NCBI GenBank assembly: GCA_035438585.1
Contig: DAORIO010000010.1
Location: 1-19,401 of the forward strand
DNA: 19,401 bases
Direction of reading: 5' to 3'
From: DAORIO01 sp035438585
GTDB taxonomy: Bacteria > Patescibacteriota > Minisyncoccia > Phycocordibacterales > UBA9973
In this document: positions 6,436 through 13,190 of the stretch, in pieces
Position numbering within the stretch: the first letter of the stretch is position 1
Layout of the letters: each line of letters starts with the position of its first letter
Notes under the pieces: generated by a model
What the model was told of the DNA's origin: nothing
Databases searched by the model: none
Seen by the model: the letters and a program-made list of their open reading frames with translations, nothing else
Translations under genes and position numbers: made by a program

Positions 6436-6464
6436 TTGACAAGTATATACCATTATAGTATAAT
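6436..6464 (+). promoter_or_regulatory. Consensus sigma70 promoter for the 6510 gene
   Basis: Perfect TTGACA (6436-6441), 17-nt spacer, perfect TATAAT (6459-6464). The implied leader is about 39 nt, longer than for most genes here. Confidence 0.85.
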
Positions 6465-6509
6465 AGGCATATAAAGATCTTTAAAATAACCTATAAAACT
6501 ACTAACTGT

Positions 6510-6992
6510 ATGATAACCATTCCTGCTTCCGAAACAGTAAACTCAATAATTAGTCATGTTAATACTAGTAATGCCTTTAAATCTGAACCTAAAATCATAA
6601 TAGGGGTGATTGGCGCTGGAGTATTTTTTATTATTCGTGTGCCAAAAATTCTTCAAAATGAAATTTTGAATTTAACAAAAAAAACGGATATCGTTTGTGA
6701 GTCTGTAAAATTCATCGAATCTTTGGATGATTTTGATTATCAAAAAAGTAATCGTGAAAAATTTATAGATAAAATTAAGGCCGGAAATGCATCACGATGG
6801 GCGTATACTCCAAGGCTTGTCGATATTGGATGTTGGGATAATTATCGCAAAAGAGACAAAAGAACTCGCGATAAAAAATTTGTTGAAGTAAGAAAGAAGA
6901 ACCGCCAACGCACAATCGCCAAAATGAAAATTACCGGTTTTCCTATTTTCCAATCTGAGAAGTTAGGTATCCTTGACACAATCACCGAATAG
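6510..6992 (+). CDS. Hypothetical protein (160 aa)
   Basis: No family recognised. Residues 28-43 (KIIIGVIGAGVFFIIR) are strongly hydrophobic and could be a buried strand-helix or a single membrane span. The C-terminal half is very basic (YRKRDKRTRDKKFVEVRKKNRQRTIAKMK, 112-140), as in nucleic-acid- or ribosome-binding proteins. Two cysteines (C63, C108) show no motif. It is driven by a consensus promoter, diverges from the 5782-6354 gene, and ends at a shared bidirectional terminator. No Shine-Dalgarno precedes ATG 6510. RNA or DNA binding is a guess from charge only. Confidence 0.7.
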   Translation: MITIPASETVNSIISHVNTSNAFKSEPKIIIGVIGAGVFFIIRVPKILQNEILNLTKKTDIVCESVKFIESLDDFDYQKSNREKFIDKIKAGNASRWAYTPRLVDIGCWDNYRKRDKRTRDKKFVEVRKKNRQRTIAKMKITGFPIFQSEKLGILDTITE

Positions 6993-7007
6993 GTAGGTTT
7001 CAAACGA

Positions 7008-7038
7008 GAAAGCCCCGCAATTTTGCGGGGCTCTTTTT
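7008..7038. terminator. Bidirectional terminator between convergent genes
   Basis: Stem AGCCCCGCAA (7011-7020) / TTGCGGGGCT (7023-7032), followed on + by CTTTTT. On - it is followed by the T-rich TTTCTCGTTT. It closes both the 6510 gene and the ftsK-recA cluster. Confidence 0.9.
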
Positions 7039-7041
7039 ATA

Positions 7042-7695
7042 TTATGCAACTTTCTGTCTATCTGCTTCTTCGTCTGGAAGATCTTCAGCTATAGTAGATT
7101 GGATATCTGGTTTTTCCTTATAATCATCTTCTTGTCCTTCAATAAATTTCTTTATAGTTTTTCTTTGTCTGCGTTGTGTTTTATTTTCCGGCATTGTCTT
7201 TAAATTTTCTCCGGAACCAGATTTCCAGCCACGATCTTTAGATTGTGGTGAGTCTCGCCACGCAGATGGATCTTCTTTGTAAGCCATACTCATACTTTCT
7301 TTCTGGCGGATCTTTCCAGTACCATTTTCTTTCTCAGTTGATGTTGAAATAATATCTTCTGGTTTTTCTTCTTTTGTTTTAAAACCAAATATAATATTTC
7401 GCATTTTCTCTATAAGGCTTTTTTCCTTTTTTTCCTCTTCTTTTATTTTAGCCTCTTCCTCTAATTCTTCTTCCTCTCTGGCCCTTTGTTCGTTAATCTC
7501 TTGTTGTTTTTGTTCAGGTGATTTAGGGTGAAAAGCAAAATTAACTTCCTTGTAGGGGTCATTTTCATCTTGTTTATCCGCAGCTTCTTCTATTGGAACA
7601 AATTTGTGTCCAGTTCCACGTCGATTTGTATCATTTTGAAATAAGCGTTCTTTTTCATCCTCATGTTCTTGTTGATCAAATTTTAATCCTTCCAT
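7042..7695 (-). CDS. Highly charged, probably disordered protein downstream of recA
   Basis: No family recognised. The 217-aa protein is dominated by E, K, Q, D and R. It has a predicted coiled-coil-prone stretch (EQKQQEINEQRAREEEELEEEAKIKEEEKKEKSLIEKM, about 60-97), a short hydrophobic patch NIIFGF (99-104), then Ser/Lys/Asp-rich disorder and a basic RRQRKTIKKF segment near 175-184. No membrane span or signal. It starts 31 nt after the recA stop and has its own -10-like AGTATAAATA just upstream, almost identical to that of recA. It could be co-transcribed with recA, but a role in recombination is unproven. Confidence 0.75.
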   Translation of the reverse strand: MEGLKFDQQEHEDEKERLFQNDTNRRGTGHKFVPIEEAADKQDENDPYKEVNFAFHPKSPEQKQQEINEQRAREEEELEEEAKIKEEEKKEKSLIEKMRNIIFGFKTKEEKPEDIISTSTEKENGTGKIRQKESMSMAYKEDPSAWRDSPQSKDRGWKSGSGENLKTMPENKTQRRQRKTIKKFIEGQEDDYKEKPDIQSTIAEDLPDEEADRQKVA

Positions 7696-7706
7696 ATATT
7701 TTTCTA

Positions 7707-7712
7707 TTTATA
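7707..7712 (-). promoter_or_regulatory. -10 element before the 7042-7695 gene
   Basis: Minus strand TATAAA inside AGTATAAATA, 11 nt before the ATG at 7695. It matches the decamer before recA. Confidence 0.4.
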
Positions 7713-7726
7713 CTTATAAATTAATT

Positions 7727-8773
7727 TTATTCTCCACCTGAATCAGCAACAACTTCTTTCATTCTTTTTCGAACTTCTTTTAGTATTTGGTCTCGCATTT
7801 TTGGGTTTTCTCGCATAAATGTTCGAGTTGCATCATAACCTCTTGCTAGTGGAATTTTCCCATCTTTTTCACTTAGATAAGAGTAACTTGCACCAGATTT
7901 TTCTATAATGTTTAATTTTTCACCAAGAGCCAAAAGTTCTCCTTCAAGTGAAATTCCTTCGCCGTAAATAATATCAAATTCAGTTTGTTTGAAAGGGGAG
8001 GCAACTTTGTTTTTGACAACTTTAACGCGTGTTCGAGATCCTACAACTTCTTCTCCTTTTTTGATTTGAGCGATTCTTCTAATATCGAGTCTTACTGATG
8101 TATAAAATTTTAGCGCCTTTCCACCTGGAGTAGTTTCGGGATTACCAAACATAACTCCAATTTGCATTCTGATTTGGTTTATAAAAATAACCATAGTCTT
8201 ACTTCGAGCAACAAGGGCTGTGAGTTTTCGAAGGGCTTGAGACATAAGTCTTGCTTGTTTTCCAACATGGTGAGATCCCATGTCTCCCTCTATTTCATCC
8301 TTTGGTGTTAGAGCTGCAACAGAGTCGACTACAACTACGTCTATCTTTCCACTTCGAACCAAACTTTCAACAATTTCAAGACCTTGTTCACCGTTATCTG
8401 GTTGAGAAATTAGAAGGTCATTTATTTTTACTCCAAGTTTACTAGCGTAGTCAGGATCCATTGCGTGCTCAGCATCTATATATGCACAGATTCCGCCAAG
8501 TTTTTGCGCTTCAGCAACAACATGTAGGGCAAGTGTCGTTTTTCCAGATGATTCCGGTCCAAAAATTTCTATTATTCGGCCTCTTGGAAGTCCGCCAACA
8601 CCAAGTGCAATATCAAGTCCAATTGATCCTGTTGGTATAGCGTCAACTCCAACTTTCGGAGATTCACCAAGTTTCATAATTGCTCCTTCTCCAAATTTTG
8701 TTTGAATTGATTTGATTGTGTCTGATAGATCTACTCCGCCTGTTGGTTTTGGTTCTCCTTTCTTTTTAGCCAT
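7727..8773 (-). CDS. recA: Recombinase RecA
   Basis: ATP-dependent strand-exchange protein for homologous recombination and SOS-type responses. Walker A is GPESSGKT (72-79). Walker B is VVVVD with D150, in KIDVVVVDSVAALTPKDEIEGDMG. The DNA-binding loop L2 region is NQIRMQIGVMFGNPETTPGG (200-218), close to canonical. The C-terminal domain ends with a short acidic tail (VADSGGE). At 348 aa it has the standard length. It lies 11 nt after the Ig-like gene in the ftsK cluster. A -10-like TATAAA (8784-8779) only 5 nt before the ATG suggests an additional, possibly leaderless promoter. No LexA-type operator was seen. Confidence 0.98.
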   Translation of the reverse strand: MAKKKGEPKPTGGVDLSDTIKSIQTKFGEGAIMKLGESPKVGVDAIPTGSIGLDIALGVGGLPRGRIIEIFGPESSGKTTLALHVVAEAQKLGGICAYIDAEHAMDPDYASKLGVKINDLLISQPDNGEQGLEIVESLVRSGKIDVVVVDSVAALTPKDEIEGDMGSHHVGKQARLMSQALRKLTALVARSKTMVIFINQIRMQIGVMFGNPETTPGGKALKFYTSVRLDIRRIAQIKKGEEVVGSRTRVKVVKNKVASPFKQTEFDIIYGEGISLEGELLALGEKLNIIEKSGASYSYLSEKDGKIPLARGYDATRTFMRENPKMRDQILKEVRKRMKEVVADSGGE

Positions 8774-8778
8774 ATATA

Positions 8779-8784
8779 TTTATA
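8779..8784 (-). promoter_or_regulatory. -10 element before recA (leaderless candidate)
   Basis: Minus strand TATAAA in AGTATAAATATATATG, ending 5 nt before the ATG, so a transcript would begin at or inside the start codon region. Confidence 0.4.
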
Positions 8785-9276
8785 CTAATTTAATAATTTT
8801 CTATTTTCTGATACAAGTTCTGTGTCAGTTTCTGTTATATTTTCTCCTGCAACTTCTGCATCGACAGTTTCTTCTTTTGAAGAATCTTTTTCAGATTCAA
8901 TTTCACTTACAGAAGGATTGTCGGGGAAGTTGAAGTCTGTTGCGGTAATTTCAAATTTTTCTATTTTCTCGCGACCAAGACTGTCTTTGGCGCTTAGGTA
9001 AATTATATTATAGCCAGCTGAGAGTAACAACGTGTCGCTAAAGTTTCCTTTTTCATCCAAAAGTACTTCGTTATTGTTTATTCTAAACTCCTTTGCCCCT
9101 GATGTTTTGCCGGAAATAAAGGCAACAGGACCGTGATTTTCTCCATTTCTAAGACCTTCAACTGTTATTTGTGGCCCTTTTATCAAAGGTAATAGTTTTA
9201 CAAATCCGTAAGTAAATATTAAAAGACTTAATATTCCAAAAAATAATTTGTAAGTTTTTTGTCTACTAGAACCCAT
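8785..9276 (-). CDS. Membrane-anchored Ig-like domain protein
   Basis: An N-terminal membrane anchor (residues about 9-31, LFFGILSLLIFTYGFVKLLPLI) is followed by a beta-sandwich region (about 35-112) with a pattern typical of glucodextranase-B/bacterial Ig-like domains: GPVAFISGKTSGAKEFRINNNEVLLDEKGNFSDTLLLSAGYNIIYLSAKDSLGREKIEKFEIT. The tail from 115 is acidic and disordered. It probably sits outside the membrane as a small adhesin or envelope accessory protein. Its start overlaps the end of ftsK by 11 nt and recA follows 11 nt later, so it is translated within that operon. No enzyme motif is visible. Confidence 0.8.
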   Translation of the reverse strand: MGSSRQKTYKLFFGILSLLIFTYGFVKLLPLIKGPQITVEGLRNGENHGPVAFISGKTSGAKEFRINNNEVLLDEKGNFSDTLLLSAGYNIIYLSAKDSLGREKIEKFEITATDFNFPDNPSVSEIESEKDSSKEETVDAEVAGENITETDTELVSENRKLLN

Positions 9277-11482
9277 TTGAATTTTCTGTATTATCTAACT
9301 CTTCTTTGTTTTTAAAAACTTCTCTCGGCTTTGCTCCGTTTCCAGGTCCAATTACACCTCTCTCTTCTAGTATATCAATAAGTCTAGCGGCTCGGGCATA
9401 TCCAACAGAAAGTCTTCTTTGTAGGTATGATGTACTAGCTTTTCCACTCTCGATAACTAATCTTTCTGCTTCTCCGTATAGATCATCATCGTCTTCTGTC
9501 GAATCTCTTTCAAGGGCAGAAGGGTCGAACATGGCGTGAACACCGTCACCTGGAGCACTTGCTGTCGACATTGTAATGTCTTCAGGAATTGCTTCTTCAG
9601 AATTGTCGGCAATAAATTTCACAACTTTTTTAAGTTCTTCTTCTGTGACGTATGCAGATTGAACACGTTCTGGTTGAGGCATTTCAGCTCCAAGATAGAG
9701 CATATCTCCAGCCCCAAGAAGTTTTTCTGCTCCAGCTTGATCTAGTATTGTTCTAGAATCTATTTGTGATGCCACTTGCAAAGCCACACGAGTCGGAACG
9801 TTTGCCTTGATCAAACCTGTGATGACATTTACTGATGGACGTTGTGTTGAAAGGATGAGGTGAATACCAACCGCTCGTGACATTTGAGCCAGTCGCACGA
9901 TCGCACTTTCTAGTTCTCGTGGATATGTCGCCATAATGTCTGCTAGCTCATCAATAATGATAACAATATACGGCATTGTTTCTTTGCCTTCTTTCTTTTT
10001 AGAGTCACCAATTTTTTTGTGGTATGAGCCAATGTCTCGAACAGATTCTTCTTGAAGAACATTGTAACGTCTTTCCATTTCTTTGGCTGCCCACTTTAGG
10101 GCAAGAATTGCTTTCTTTGGATCTGTAATAACTGGAGTCAAAAGGTGGGGAATTTTGTTGAATAAAGTAAGTTCAACTCTTTTTGGGTCAACCATAATAA
10201 ATCGTAGGTTCTCTGGTGAGTTTCGGTAAAGAAGGGATGTAATAATAGAGTGAATAGTAATAGATTTTCCAGATCCTGTTGTTCCGGCAATAAGAGCGTG
10301 TGGCATTTTTGCTAAGTCTCCAAATATTGCTTTTCCGGAGATACTGCGACCAAGTGCAACAAGAAGGGGTTTTGCACTATTTTTATAAGCTTCATCTGCA
10401 AGCAATGTTGCAAGTCCAACAATAGATTTTGCTGTGTTTGGAATTTCGATACCAACTAAAGATTTACCAGGAATTGGAGCCTCTATTCGAAGTGGGTGAG
10501 CGGCAAGTGCTAAAGCTAGGTCATTTTGAAGACCGAGTATTTTTGAAAGTTTGACTCCTTCAGCTGGTTTTAGGGCGTAACGAGTGACAGTTGGTCCGAC
10601 AGTTACTTCATCCATTTCAACCAAGATTCCAAAGTTTGCGAGAGTTCTTTTTATTATTGCAGCATTGCCGCGAATGTCTCCAACTTGCGGGCGACCTTTG
10701 TCTCCTTCAAGAAGTGTTAGTGGTGGAAAAGCATATGCCTTGTTTCTTTCTGCGTAAACGATTGCTCGCATATCCAATTCGTCTTCGCCTGACTTCTTTT
10801 TCTTTTCAACTTCTTGATTTTTTTGAATTGATTCTGGGATCGAAATTTCTTCTTTCGGTATGTTTGTTGTTATTGGTACTTCTATCGGTTCAATTTTCTT
10901 TTTGCCTAGCTTTACATCAACATTTCGAAGTCGATTCCAAAAACTTTGAATTGTGAATTCTGTATCGAATAAAATTATTAGAGATATAAAGAAGGTGGCG
11001 GTAAAAACTAAAATAGAGAATCCAACATCAAATAATGTAATAAATGGGTAAGTGACACCAAAGCCAACTATTCCACCAGCTTCTCTTCCAAACAAAAGTG
11101 AGATCAATCCAATCCCTGAAGCAAATGTAAAAGCAGAACTTATTGCATGGGCAAGGCCTGTCGCAGGACGTTCTTCTTTTGTAAATGTGATACCAAGTAT
11201 TAATAGTATTGCTGGTAATATAAAGTACCCAACTTCTCCAAATAGTCTTATAAAAAGATCGTATAAAACCTTTCCGGCAATTCCGGTTTTCCCAAATGCG
11301 GATAGTAAGAAAAAGAATACTCCAATATAAGAAAGTATGGCGTAAATGCTTTTTTTAGTTTCACTCTTTAAATATCCTCTTTTGGCTGGACGACCTCTTT
11401 TTTTATGGGGTTTTTCTTCCTCCTCTTCTTGGTCATCTTCTAAGTCTTCTTCTTCATTTTTTCTACCTTTATTTTTTGCCAT
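9266..11482 (-). CDS. ftsK: DNA translocase FtsK
   Basis: Septal DNA pump that clears and aligns chromosome termini at division. The N-terminus is acidic, then basic with an AT-hook-like core (KKRGRPAKRG, 27-36). Four membrane segments follow (about 44-63, 84-101, 109-131, 152-172), then a short linker. The alpha/beta motor carries Walker A GTTGSGKS (400-407) and Walker B with D511-E512 in IVIIIDELADIM, followed by the STQRPS motif. The winged-helix gamma domain (about 655-715, LVIESGKASTSYLQRRLSVGYARAARLIDILEERGVIG) should read polar DNA signals. At 738 aa it is compact, with a much shorter linker than the E. coli protein. It is the first gene of the minus-strand cluster and diverges from the 11654 gene. 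Confidence 0.96.
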   Translation of the reverse strand: MAKNKGRKNEEEDLEDDQEEEEEKPHKKRGRPAKRGYLKSETKKSIYAILSYIGVFFFLLSAFGKTGIAGKVLYDLFIRLFGEVGYFILPAILLILGITFTKEERPATGLAHAISSAFTFASGIGLISLLFGREAGGIVGFGVTYPFITLFDVGFSILVFTATFFISLIILFDTEFTIQSFWNRLRNVDVKLGKKKIEPIEVPITTNIPKEEISIPESIQKNQEVEKKKKSGEDELDMRAIVYAERNKAYAFPPLTLLEGDKGRPQVGDIRGNAAIIKRTLANFGILVEMDEVTVGPTVTRYALKPAEGVKLSKILGLQNDLALALAAHPLRIEAPIPGKSLVGIEIPNTAKSIVGLATLLADEAYKNSAKPLLVALGRSISGKAIFGDLAKMPHALIAGTTGSGKSITIHSIITSLLYRNSPENLRFIMVDPKRVELTLFNKIPHLLTPVITDPKKAILALKWAAKEMERRYNVLQEESVRDIGSYHKKIGDSKKKEGKETMPYIVIIIDELADIMATYPRELESAIVRLAQMSRAVGIHLILSTQRPSVNVITGLIKANVPTRVALQVASQIDSRTILDQAGAEKLLGAGDMLYLGAEMPQPERVQSAYVTEEELKKVVKFIADNSEEAIPEDITMSTASAPGDGVHAMFDPSALERDSTEDDDDLYGEAERLVIESGKASTSYLQRRLSVGYARAARLIDILEERGVIGPGNGAKPREVFKNKEELDNTENSNGF

Positions 11483-11542
11483 TTATAAATAAATTTTATC
11501 ACACAATCAAAAAATAGCTTTGTGAATTAAGGGGATTTAATG

Positions 11543-11553
11543 GTTCGCACTTT
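11543..11553 (+). repeat. GTTCGCACTTT direct repeat, copy 1
   Basis: The 11-mer GTTCGCACTTT lies 37 nt before the -35 of the 11654 gene. An identical copy lies at 12645-12655, 27 nt before the -35 of the S-layer leader promoter. Confidence 0.55.
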
Positions 11554-11590
11554 ACAAATTTTGTAACTTTAAACTTTATAATTATTATGC

Positions 11591-11628
11591 TTGCCAAAAG
11601 GACAGCGAAAACTATAATGAGGTTACAC
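11591..11628 (+). promoter_or_regulatory. Promoter of the 11654 gene with embedded AARGACA sites
   Basis: TTGCCA (11591-11596), 16-nt spacer, TATAAT (11613-11618), continuing GAGGTTACAC. AAGGACA (11598-11604) lies inside the spacer and AAAGACA (11629-11635) falls just after the expected start site, a placement suited to repression. The same promoter layout recurs at 12683. Confidence 0.7.
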
Positions 11629-12396
11629 AAAGACATTATCTACAAAAAGACTTATGGAAAACCAAAACGACAAACAAAATAACTTAGATAGCTCAAAAGG
11701 ACATATCATTCAAAATGATAGTTATTTCATAGAGTTTAGGCCAGACATCAAGGACAAATATCTGTCTTTTATATACTCTAAAGGACAAAAGATACTTTCA
11801 GCTGTTTATTTGATAACGGACATTCTAAAAGACGTCGAGCCAATAAAATGGGAAGTTAGAAAACTTTCTGTAAATCTTTTGGGAGATGTTCATAGTTTTA
11901 CCCATGCAGGAATTCGCGACGAAGAAGATTATAGAAAGATAAAAAGTACTTCAAATCACCTCATTTCAATACTTGTGGTTTTATCAAATAGTGGAGTTAT
12001 TTCTACTCGAAACATAAAGATAATAATTGAAGAAATCGACAAGATAGTTGCACACGTTGGATCTGTTACAAAAGCAGAACATTCTGCAACTGACGAAGAA
12101 AATGAAGTCGTTGAAAAACTTAAAAATCTTTTAGGTGGAAACATAGAAAGGCCTTCGTCTTTCATTAAAGACATGTCTTTTATAAAAGACACTAATGTCC
12201 TTAATAAACAACAATCAGAAACAAAAAGCCAAGCTCCAATTTTTAAAAAGACAAACGCAAATTTATTTGTCAAAATAGCTAGAAAAAACGCCATTTTAAA
12301 TATTATAAAAGACAAACAAGTTGCAACTCTAAAGGACATAGAAGTTGCGTTCCCAGATTTATCCAATAAGACAGTTCAAAGAGAAATAGTGTCTTT
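11598..12396. repeat. Cluster of 14 AARGACA heptamers
   Basis: Exact AARGACA matches start at 11598, 11629, 11697, 11750, 11781, 12167, 12185, 12247, 12308 and 12332. Reverse-strand copies start at 11763, 12174, 12196 and 12390. The pair at 12167-12180 is the perfect palindrome AAAGACATGTCTTT. The sites form two groups separated by a gap of roughly 320 bp (11835-12155). Near-matches at 11646, 11816, 11828, 12156 and 12366 follow the same grouping. Confidence 0.75.
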
Positions 12397-12472
12397 AATA
12401 GGTGAGGGCCTAATAAAACAAGAGGGAAAAAAACGCTGGGCTAAATATACACTTCCTGGCGTCAGTAATTAG
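11654..12472 (+). CDS. Putative winged-helix DNA-binding protein with helical N-terminal domain
   Basis: No named family recognised. Residues 20-160 look all-helical (YFIEFRPDIKDKYLSFIYSKGQKILSAVYLITDILKD and following). A low-complexity linker follows (IKDMSFIKDTNVLNKQQSETKS, about 171-192). Residues 208-266 have a winged-helix pattern like DeoR-type regulators: a first helix (RKNAILNIIKDK), a helix-turn-helix (ATLKDIEVAFPDLSNKTVQREIVSLIGEGLI), then a wing (KQEGKKRWAKYTL). Aspartate is mostly GAC here, unlike its neighbours, because AARGACA motifs fill the gene. It diverges from ftsK and precedes the S-layer leader. A self-regulating transcription factor is the favoured inference; a DNA-processing or partition role is an alternative. 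Confidence 0.75.
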   Translation: MENQNDKQNNLDSSKGHIIQNDSYFIEFRPDIKDKYLSFIYSKGQKILSAVYLITDILKDVEPIKWEVRKLSVNLLGDVHSFTHAGIRDEEDYRKIKSTSNHLISILVVLSNSGVISTRNIKIIIEEIDKIVAHVGSVTKAEHSATDEENEVVEKLKNLLGGNIERPSSFIKDMSFIKDTNVLNKQQSETKSQAPIFKKTNANLFVKIARKNAILNIIKDKQVATLKDIEVAFPDLSNKTVQREIVSLIGEGLIKQEGKKRWAKYTLPGVSN

Positions 12473-12548
12473 TATATTGGTAGTTAGTAAACTAGTAGTC
12501 ATGAAGCCATTTGCTAGTAAAATTATAAATACTAATATACCAATTACT
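12464..12548 (+). repeat. Imperfect inverted repeat / hairpin over the stop codon
   Basis: AGTAATTAGTATATTGGTA (12464-12482) pairs with TACTAATATACCAATTACT (12530-12548): 17 Watson-Crick pairs and one G-U of 19. The left arm contains the stop codon of the 11654 gene. Between and after the arms are further TTAGTA/CTAGTA/TACTAA words (to about 12565). No T tract follows, so it is not a classical terminator. A REP-like element or an mRNA 3'-end stabiliser is possible. Confidence 0.6.
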
Positions 12549-12644
12549 AACATACTAAAATACTAATAAATTCTGTAATAAAAACCATCTTCATGCGTCA
12601 ATATAAGTGTAACGGCGAGGGATTGGATTATTTCGATTTTAGTC

Positions 12645-12655
12645 GTTCGCACTTT
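12645..12655 (+). repeat. GTTCGCACTTT direct repeat, copy 2
   Basis: Identical to 11543-11553 and likewise placed upstream of a TTGCC-N17-TATAATGAG promoter. Confidence 0.55.
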
Positions 12656-12682
12656 TTATTCAGTTTCCACATATATAAAAAT

Positions 12683-12720
12683 TTGCCTTTTAGCCCTGTT
12701 TGCTTATAATGAGCTTACAC
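12683..12720 (+). promoter_or_regulatory. Promoter of the S-layer leader / ncRNA
   Basis: TTGCCT (12683-12688), 16-nt spacer, TATAAT (12705-12710), continuing GAGCTTACAC. The stretch from -10 onward matches the 11613 promoter in 15 of 16 bases, with identical -35 to -10 spacing. Confidence 0.7.
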
Positions 12721-13190
12721 CGTAGATTGGAGGTTTTATTTTGTGAATTTAACTGATATTTAAGGTGTTTTGGCTTTAACAGAGGTTTAAAAAGAGACGG
12801 GTGATAGGATCCGTTGAATTTTGCGCCAATGTCTAAGCCACCTCAATTCGGGGGAAGATCATTGAAAATTAAATAATTCATGGCTTGTAATATAGTCGTT
12901 GTTTTTTAGTTTTCAGAATCGAAATATGCGCGCCTCACAACACGTGTATATCCTCCGTATCGGCCCTGTCGACAAGGCAGATAGTGCTCCACTCGAGAGA
13001 GTGAAGTATTTATTTAGTTGTGTATTTATTCACACGCTCTCTCTGATAGGAGAGAGACGAAAGCAAACTCGGATGTCAATAAAAGGCAGAAGATGTTTTG
13101 CAATGTCTATTTTCAGTGCTGTCGAGCACATATTGAAATTAGGCACATCCTAACTTGTTAGGGTGCTAATTATTTACGATAATTTTTATT
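12711..13190 (+). ncRNA. Long, structured leader RNA upstream of the S-layer-like gene
   Basis: About 475 nt without a convincing gene, and without a terminator between the 12705 promoter and ATG 13191. Foldable elements are: AAGCCA (12835-12840) / TGGCTT (12881-12886); a GNRA-capped hairpin CACTC-GAGA-GAGTG (12990-13003); CTCTCTC / GAGAGAG (13037-13056); GTGCT-GTCG-AGCAC (13116-13129); and CCTAAC-TT-GTTAGG (13149-13162). Parts are clearly G+C-richer than the surrounding DNA. It could be a long 5' UTR controlling or stabilising a highly expressed mRNA, or a separate small RNA. It does not match tmRNA, RNase P RNA or SRP RNA signatures known to me. Confidence 0.5.
13155..13183 (+). promoter_or_regulatory. 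Second promoter next to the S-layer-like gene
   Basis: TTGTTA (13155-13160), 17-nt spacer, GATAAT (13178-13183), 7 nt before the ATG at 13191, so a transcript from it would be essentially leaderless. The -35 overlaps the CCTAAC/GTTAGG palindrome (13149-13162), a possible operator. Confidence 0.5.

Noticed and set aside
11956..12366. 136-aa open frame on the minus strand inside the 11654 gene
   Set aside because: Shadow frame produced by the reverse complement of the motif-rich coding sequence; no initiation signals.
12899..13153. 84-aa open frame (+) in the S-layer leader
   Set aside because: Composition follows the predicted RNA helices, not a protein. No recognisable family, no promoter or leader of its own, and an alternative RNA explanation covers it.
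12711..13190. tmRNA, RNase P RNA, SRP RNA or 6S RNA
   Set aside because: No tRNA-like ends or tag frame, no RNase P P4 consensus, no SRP GGAAGCAG-type loop, and no single long hairpin with a central bubble as in 6S RNA. A covariance-model scan would settle this.
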